From an uncultured Clostridia bacterium (lineage in GTDB: Bacteria; Bacillota; Clostridia; TANB77; CAG-465), in the NCBI GenBank assembly GCA_944386635.1, contig CALXBV010000090.1, forward strand, positions 1 to 47,177: DNA of 47,177 nt. Reading direction: 5' to 3'. The notes under the pieces were generated by a model. The model was not told where the DNA came from. It worked only from the letters and a program-made list of their open reading frames with translations, and did no database searches. The position numbers and the translations under genes are program-made. Below are positions 43,290-47,177 of this stretch, one piece after another (positions within the stretch are counted from its first letter, which is position 1; each line of letters opens with the position of its first letter).

Positions 43290-44180
43290 TTATAATTCTG
43301 GTGTAAATTCAACATAAATCTCACCGAATTCTTCTTTTAATTTACCTTCTATTTCAGATTTAGCTGCTTTTAATTCTTTTATATTTATTTGTTGACTACT
43401 ACTCTTAATATAAAGCTCTACCCACATTTTTCTACCAGTTTTTACTACATCATAAAAAGTAACTTTAAAAGAATATTTCTTTACTCTTTTATCCACTATA
43501 CATTTAATTTCTTCTACTGTTTCCTTTTCTGGAGCAAATAATATTAAATTCTTAAAAGATTCTATTACCATTTTTATTGGCTCTCTAATCATTATTACTG
43601 ATATAATTATTGCGACTACTGAATCTATATATGAAGATATAAAATATAAAGGTGTAAATTTAATTAAAAATTGAACTAAAAATGATAAAAACATACCAAG
43701 CATAGTAAATACATCTATTTTCCATGCAATTAGATCTGCCTCAATTACTGGTGTGGTAAACTTTTTACATTTCATTTTTAAATATACATATGCCAGTATA
43801 CAAAAGGCTTCTAATAATAATTGACATATAACTATCCAAGATAAATCTAATTCACTTCCACCACTTAATAAAACTTCTATATTATCTATAATTAAGAATA
43901 ATGTTATTATAAATACAGATACTCCTTTTAATATAATTAATACAGATTCAACTTGAGAATATCCGTATGGCCTTTTTTCTGTTACGGGCTTATATATAAG
44001 TGGTAATAAAAAAGAAATAATTAATATAATTATCAAATCTGCACTTCCAAACATACAGTCCATAAGTAATGCTTTAGATTTACTAAAAATAGCCATTAAA
44101 ATTTCTGCAAATAAAAATAAAGCACTAAGAAATACCGAGAGCTTTATTATATTTGACTCTTTTTCCATTTTTTCTTTCAC
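43290..44180 (-). CDS. CDF (cation diffusion facilitator)-like transporter, metal site degenerate
   Basis: A 296-residue protein with six predicted membrane segments and a C-terminal CDF cytoplasmic domain. RPYGYSQVESVLIILKGV is the conserved loop after TM2. Of the usual TM2 and TM5 metal motifs (H/DxxxD), the first ligand is lost in both: FGSAD (Phe44, Asp48) and AWKID (Ala152, Asp156). The C-terminal domain ends EEFGEIYVEFTPEL and lacks the usual metal histidines. So transport of a divalent metal is doubtful. A GTG at 44180 eight bases after GTAGGAG is the likely start. Directly downstream of a glycine riboswitch and terminator. Confidence 0.8.
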   Translation of the reverse strand: MKEKMEKESNIIKLSVFLSALFLFAEILMAIFSKSKALLMDCMFGSADLIIILIISFLLPLIYKPVTEKRPYGYSQVESVLIILKGVSVFIITLFLIIDNIEVLLSGGSELDLSWIVICQLLLEAFCILAYVYLKMKCKKFTTPVIEADLIAWKIDVFTMLGMFLSFLVQFLIKFTPLYFISSYIDSVVAIIISVIMIREPIKMVIESFKNLILFAPEKETVEEIKCIVDKRVKKYSFKVTFYDVVKTGRKMWVELYIKSSSQQINIKELKAAKSEIEGKLKEEFGEIYVEFTPEL

Positions 44181-44223
44181 TATAACATCTCCTACTTTAA
44201 ATTTGTCTACCAAATATAAATTC

Positions 44224-44267
44224 CAAAAAAGGACGTAAAATGATCAATTATTATCATCTTACGTCCT
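44224..44267 (-). terminator. riboswitch expression-platform terminator
   Basis: A 15-bp stem (44230-44244 with 44253-44267, one wobble pair), followed on the minus strand by TTTTTT. Its 5' arm begins at the end of the aptamer P1 strand (GGACAGAG), so ligand binding can decide whether it forms. It lies about 45 bases before the CDF-like start. Confidence 0.88.
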
Positions 44268-44431
44268 CTGTCCTTTTGCCAGTTGGTTATATCCTCGTAG
44301 GCGACGTTTTTATTACACGTTCTCTCCAAAGTATCGTCAAATAACCTTCCTTTTGCCTGATAGTTTCAATTTCTAGTAGACTTACCTAAAAATCTTGCTT
44401 CTTCGGCTCTACATTAAAGTAGTCTCTAGGG
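44266..44431 (-). ncRNA. glycine riboswitch, one full aptamer plus a degenerate second one
   Basis: Minus strand, read 5'-3'. The first aptamer (44431 to about 44345) has CTAGAGAC, a hairpin, GCCGAAGAAGCAAG, a P3 hairpin and GAAACTATCAGGCAAAAGGA, which match the gcvT consensus (GCCGAAGGAGCAA and CTCTCAGGCAAAAGG). The second (44331 to 44266) keeps CTTTGGAGAGA, GTCGCC and GGCAAAAGGACAGAG with P1 CTTTG/CAGAG, but lacks the long P3b arm and the AAACTCTCAGG strand, reading AACCAACTGG instead: a ghost aptamer. A consensus promoter starts it and a terminator ends it. Expected to sense glycine and gate the gene(s) at 44180 and 43214. Confidence 0.84.
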
Positions 44432-44465
44432 TTTTTATCATCCGAATATATTTGCTTACATTAAT

Positions 44466-44494
44466 ATTATACTATAGCTTTAAATTCGTGTCAA
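44466..44494 (-). promoter_or_regulatory. promoter of the glycine riboswitch transcript
   Basis: Minus strand TTGACA (44489-44494), 17-base spacer, TATAAT (44466-44471), a perfect consensus, about 35 bases before the first aptamer. The 319-base gap between the CDF and NUDIX genes is filled by this promoter, the riboswitch and its terminator. Confidence 0.88.
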
Positions 44495-44499
44495 ACTTT

Positions 44500-45495
44500 T
44501 TATACTGACTTTTCTTTAATGCATTTTAATAGCTCTTTATAATAATTATAATGTGTTTTTTTGAACTTCCCAGCTTTATATAAGTCTTCTATTTCTTTAT
44601 TTGTCATCCATTTTACATCATCTACTTCTTCTTTTTGTAAATTCAATTCCTTTATATTTAAGTCTTTGTCTAAATAATATATATCTGCAAATTTCTCTTT
44701 TCTATCTACAGTAGTAATAAACTTTAATTCGCTATCCTTAACATCAACACCTAATTCTTCTTTAATTTCGGTAATCATTCCTTGAATGCTACTTTGACCG
44801 CTAACAGGATGTCCAGAAGTAGTTGCCCATTTTGAGCCCTTATCCTTGCTCCTTTTTTGCATAAGCCATTCATTAGTATATTTATTATATATAAAAACTA
44901 CTACTGTAACATACTTTAGTCCCTTAGGTACTTTTTCATCTCGAACTATTTTTTTATTTACTGGCTTCCTATTTTCATCATATAAATCTCTATATTCTAC
45001 AAATTTACTATAATATATTTTATATGATACATATATATTACTGATGCTAAATAATATAGATGAAATTATTAAATATATATTTTTTGACCAAATACCTGTA
45101 AAGATTAATCCACCACTTATACATATTACAATTGGAACTTTAACATACATAAATGGCTTATATAATTCTTTTTCCTTTCTTCCTCTTACAATATATCTTA
45201 TAAAAAGCTCATAATACAAAATGTAGAAAAACAACATTATACCAAACCATATATTTGTATTTTTTATATCATAGTCGTTTTTAAATATACAAAGTACTAT
45301 AATACACATAATAAAAGATATAATTCTAATAATATTAGAAATAATATATACTTTATTTTTTTTGATTTTTTTATTATTTTTATATTTAGGCTTTAAAAAG
45401 GTATTTAAAAGTATTATAGGTAAAACTATAGCTATGGCTATTATTATACCAAAATATGGTGAACTTACCTGATTATAAAGGTTAAAGTTATCCAT
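44500..45495 (-). CDS. membrane domain fused to a NUDIX hydrolase
   Basis: A 331-residue protein with about five N-terminal transmembrane segments (roughly residues 14-34, 50-70, 85-108, 120-140, 143-162) followed by a cytoplasmic NUDIX domain (about 195-325). The NUDIX box reads GHPVSGQSSIQGMITEIKEE and continues LGVDV: relative to GX5EX7REUXEEXGU, Glu is Gln and Arg is Thr, with the EExG metal helix kept. A VVVFIYNKYTNEWLMQKRSKDKG lead and ADIYYLDKDL resemble isopentenyl-diphosphate isomerase-like NUDIX proteins. A membrane-tethered diphosphate hydrolase is possible. The ATG at 45495 follows TAGGAGATGAGATA. The stop lies five bases before the riboswitch promoter. Confidence 0.82.
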   Translation of the reverse strand: MDNFNLYNQVSSPYFGIIIAIAIVLPIILLNTFLKPKYKNNKKIKKNKVYIISNIIRIISFIMCIIVLCIFKNDYDIKNTNIWFGIMLFFYILYYELFIRYIVRGRKEKELYKPFMYVKVPIVICISGGLIFTGIWSKNIYLIISSILFSISNIYVSYKIYYSKFVEYRDLYDENRKPVNKKIVRDEKVPKGLKYVTVVVFIYNKYTNEWLMQKRSKDKGSKWATTSGHPVSGQSSIQGMITEIKEELGVDVKDSELKFITTVDRKEKFADIYYLDKDLNIKELNLQKEEVDDVKWMTNKEIEDLYKAGKFKKTHYNYYKELLKCIKEKSV

Positions 45496-45579
45496 TATCT
45501 CATCTCCTATGCGCAATATTATATCACATAATATAAAAAATAATAAAGAAAAATGATAAAGGGAATTTTAAATAGTTTT

Positions 45580-46275
45580 TTACTTTAATAGCTCTTGTAA
45601 AAATCTAGCACCCCTTTTAGATGCAATTTCTAAATAAGTATCAAAATCAATGTTATTATTTCCATTTGGACTGTCTGAAATACTTCTTATAATAATAAAA
45701 GGAATATTATCTAAATAACATACCTGACCTATTGCAGCGCCTTCCATTTCAACACAAGACGAATTAAATTCATTAGATATATTATTGGCAAGCTCTCTAC
45801 TAGTACAAAATATATCTCCTGAAGCTATTGATCCAACTTTAACTTTATAACTATTATCTTTATCTAATTTTTGCATTATATCTTTACATTTGTTTACTAA
45901 ATTCTTATTTGAATATACATATTTTCCAATTCCAGTAATATATCCCTTTTCATGTCCAAAAGCAGTTATATCAAAGTCATGCTGAGCTATTTTATCACCA
46001 ATTACTACATCAGTAACATTTAAATCTTCATCTATTGCTCCAGCAGTTCCAATATTTACTATATATTCTATTTCATAATTATCAATCATAATCTGAGTAG
46101 TTCTTGCAGCATTTACTTTACCAATTCCACATTCTACAAGAACACATTCTTTATTTTCTATTTTTCCCTCAAAGAATTTCAAATTATAAATATTTTTTTC
46201 AACTATATTTTTCATAATATTTTTTATTTGTTGCATTTCTTCATTCATTGCAGCAATAATTCCTATTTTCTTCAT
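45580..46275 (-). CDS. mtnN: 5'-methylthioadenosine/S-adenosylhomocysteine nucleosidase
   Basis: MtnN/Pfs (231 residues), splitting methylthioadenosine and S-adenosylhomocysteine to adenine and the thioribose. Motifs: IGIIAAMNEEM, NIGTAGAID, GDKIAQHDFDITAFG, SGDIFC, the VEMEGAAIGQVCY nucleoside loop and the catalytic Asp in RSISDSPNG. The start lies after GGAGAATAAA formed by the end of apt, whose stop codon overlaps the region; the two are coupled. Confidence 0.96.
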   Translation of the reverse strand: MKKIGIIAAMNEEMQQIKNIMKNIVEKNIYNLKFFEGKIENKECVLVECGIGKVNAARTTQIMIDNYEIEYIVNIGTAGAIDEDLNVTDVVIGDKIAQHDFDITAFGHEKGYITGIGKYVYSNKNLVNKCKDIMQKLDKDNSYKVKVGSIASGDIFCTSRELANNISNEFNSSCVEMEGAAIGQVCYLDNIPFIIIRSISDSPNGNNNIDFDTYLEIASKRGARFLQELLK

Positions 46276-46276
46276 T

Positions 46277-46801
46277 TTATTCTCCTTTATATTTTACACA
46301 CGATACTATGTTATAATCCATCAATAGTTTTCTTGCTTTCAAATCTACAAGTTCTATTAAAGAACATACACCTACAACTTTACCACCTAATTTTTCAACT
46401 AATTTTATAATCGCTTGCGTTGTTCCACCAGTTGCTATCAAATCATCAACTACAACTATTTTTTGTCCTTTTTTTTTTTTTTTTTTATGAATCTGAAGTA
46501 TAGAACTTCCATATTCTAAGTCGTATTCTTGACTTATAGTCTCTCTTGGTAACTTACCTGGTTTTCTTACAGGAACAAAAGATTTTTTTAAATTATATGC
46601 TATTGGCATTCCAAAAATAAATCCTCTAGATTCAGGTGCCACTACAACATCAAAGTCTAAATCTTTTATTAAATCTTGCATACTATTTATTGCAAGTTGT
46701 AATCCTTCTTTACTTTCTAAAACGGATGTTATATCCCTATAAATTATTCCTTTTTTTGGAAAATCATTTATACTAATTATATATTCTTCTAATTTTTTCA
46801 T
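46277..46801 (-). CDS. apt: adenine phosphoribosyltransferase
   Basis: Apt (174 residues), making AMP from adenine and PRPP, so with mtnN it recycles adenine. N-terminal DFPKKGIIYRDIT, APESRGFIFG, VPVRKPGKLPRET and the PRPP loop VVVDDLIATGGTT are all present. At LQIHKKKKKKGQK, homologues usually read HKDAIKKG; length matches exactly but six lysines are encoded by an 18-base adenine run. The ATG at 46801 follows AAGGAGGAAAAT; the longer upstream frame lacks such a site. Near-consensus promoter at 46824-46852. Confidence 0.95.
   Translation of the reverse strand: MKKLEEYIISINDFPKKGIIYRDITSVLESKEGLQLAINSMQDLIKDLDFDVVVAPESRGFIFGMPIAYNLKKSFVPVRKPGKLPRETISQEYDLEYGSSILQIHKKKKKKGQKIVVVDDLIATGGTTQAIIKLVEKLGGKVVGVCSLIELVDLKARKLLMDYNIVSCVKYKGE
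46469..46486 (-). repeat. 18-base homopolymer inside apt
   Basis: Eighteen T on the plus strand (A on the coding strand) encode six consecutive lysines between a conserved histidine and GQK. Such a run is prone to replication and transcription slippage. Confidence 0.95.
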
Positions 46802-46823
46802 ATTTTCCTCCTTAACAAAAATA

Positions 46824-46852
46824 ATTATACTATACATTATGTCAATTTTCAA
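46824..46852 (-). promoter_or_regulatory. promoter of apt-mtnN
   Basis: Minus strand TTGAAA (46847-46852), 17-base spacer, TATAAT (46824-46829), 22 bases before the apt start. An overlapping TTGACA closer in has the wrong spacing. Confidence 0.72.
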
Positions 46853-46892
46853 CTTTATATTACACATATAAAACTTAAATACTTAGTATTAT

Positions 46893-46930
46893 AAAAGATA
46901 GTAAGTTAATGTTTTAACTTACTATCTTTT
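46893..46930 (-). terminator. intrinsic terminator after the LPXTG protein gene
   Basis: A perfect 17-bp stem (46893-46909 with 46914-46930), 4-base loop, short minus-strand TTTT tail; ten bases past the stop. Confidence 0.82.
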
Positions 46931-46939
46931 CATTTGATT

Positions 46940-47177
46940 CTATGTCTTTTTCTCTCTATATTTTTTACTTAATACAACTGATAATAATATTGCTACAACT
47001 CCAATAGCAGAAATTATAATTGCGTAATTTGTTCTTCCTGTTTCTGGTAATTCTAATTTCAATTCATTTTCTGCTATAAGTTTTATATCTCTATTTTCTC
47101 CTGTTATCTCTACATCTTTACTATTTCTTAGTAATTCATATCCTTCTGGTGCTTTTGTTTCTGTTACCCTATATTTT
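46940..47177 (-). CDS. LPXTG cell-wall-anchored protein with SpaA-like domain, C-terminal 78 residues (runs off the right edge)
   Basis: Only the end of the gene is in the window. It reads YRVTETKAPEGYELL, the closing E-box-like strand of a SpaA/Cna-B (isopeptide) domain, then an acidic linker, the sorting signal LELPETGRTN, a hydrophobic segment AIIISAIGVVAILLSVVL and a basic tail KKYREKK, and stops at TAG. A class A or housekeeping sortase would cleave LPETG and link the protein to peptidoglycan. Such domains occur in pilins and adhesins; how large the rest is cannot be seen. Confidence 0.86.
   Translation of the reverse strand, partial: KYRVTETKAPEGYELLRNSKDVEITGENRDIKLIAENELKLELPETGRTNYAIIISAIGVVAILLSVVLSKKYREKKT

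Noticed and set aside
44266-44431. NiCo, manganese (yybP-ykoY) or magnesium (M-box) riboswitch, which would fit a CDF gene better
   Set aside because: None of their core sequences is present, whereas GCCGAAGAAGCAAG with CAGGCAAAAGGA and GGACAGAG are specific to the glycine class.
46469-46486. Frameshift in apt caused by the homopolymer
   Set aside because: Eighteen bases keep the frame, the protein length matches the family, and the PRPP loop follows correctly.

Overview
The window is a strongly AT-rich stretch of a low-GC Gram-positive, almost certainly a spore-forming member of Clostridia (Bacillota). The grounds are a YabP-type sporulation gene at the left edge, a dipicolinate synthase A gene, an LPXTG/SpaA-type surface protein at the right edge, AGGAGG/AGGTGAT ribosome-binding sites, short TTGACA-17-TATAAT promoters and many small intrinsic terminators. 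Nearly all genes lie on the minus strand, so transcription runs from right to left; only three genes (a transglutaminase-like protein at 11710, an acyl-CoA synthetase at 37394 and a Crp/Fnr regulator at 41811) lie on the plus strand. I saw no tRNA, rRNA, CRISPR array, transposase, phage gene or origin.

Layout, left to right. 1-5.1 kb: start of yabP; a HAD-like protein without its nucleophile, uvrB, an MBL-fold protein, and an S41 protease split by a frameshift. 5.1-12.2 kb: ogt next to a three-domain acetyltransferase, then an accessory run (read from the right: EamA transporter, Lsa-type ABC-F protein, two GNAT acetyltransferases, a stand-alone GT51 glycosyltransferase) and the plus-strand transglutaminase-like gene. 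12.2-22.5 kb: folD and dpaA; then queA, a two-gene ABC exporter with a CPBP-protease fusion, tgt, cardiolipin synthase, a patatin lipase and a GNAT. 22.6-27.8 kb: a recJ-relA-MBL-ung housekeeping operon whose RelA has a ruined hydrolase site. 27.9-32 kb: a TetR-headed operon of two PlsC-like acyltransferases flanking two GT8 glycosyltransferases. 32-37.3 kb: two anchored proteins of unknown function, rdgB, an FAD protein, a CYTH protein and a DUF1836 regulator. 37.4-42.4 kb: acyl-CoA synthetase, HD hydrolase, TIM-barrel protein, a stand-alone ATP-cone protein and a divergent Crp/Fnr regulator. 42.4-47.2 kb: SseB-like protein, a CDF-like transporter behind a glycine riboswitch, a membrane-NUDIX fusion, mtnN-apt, and the LPXTG protein tail.

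Themes. DNA repair and nucleotide hygiene (uvrB, ogt, ung, recJ, rdgB, NUDIX), queuosine tRNA modification (queA, tgt), purine salvage (apt-mtnN), envelope lipid work (cls, patatin, PlsC/GT8 operon, acyl-CoA synthetase) and sporulation (yabP, dpaA) dominate. The points most worth a second look are the glycine riboswitch with a degenerate second aptamer in front of a CDF-family protein lacking two metal ligands; a perfect 16-bp palindrome centred near -41 of the ATP-cone gene promoter, beside a divergent Crp/Fnr regulator; the synthetase-only RelA; the TetR-PlsC-GT8-GT8-PlsC operon; and an 18-base adenine run inside apt. Coordinates of starts were chosen by ribosome-binding site; functional names rest on motif recognition by eye, with no database search.
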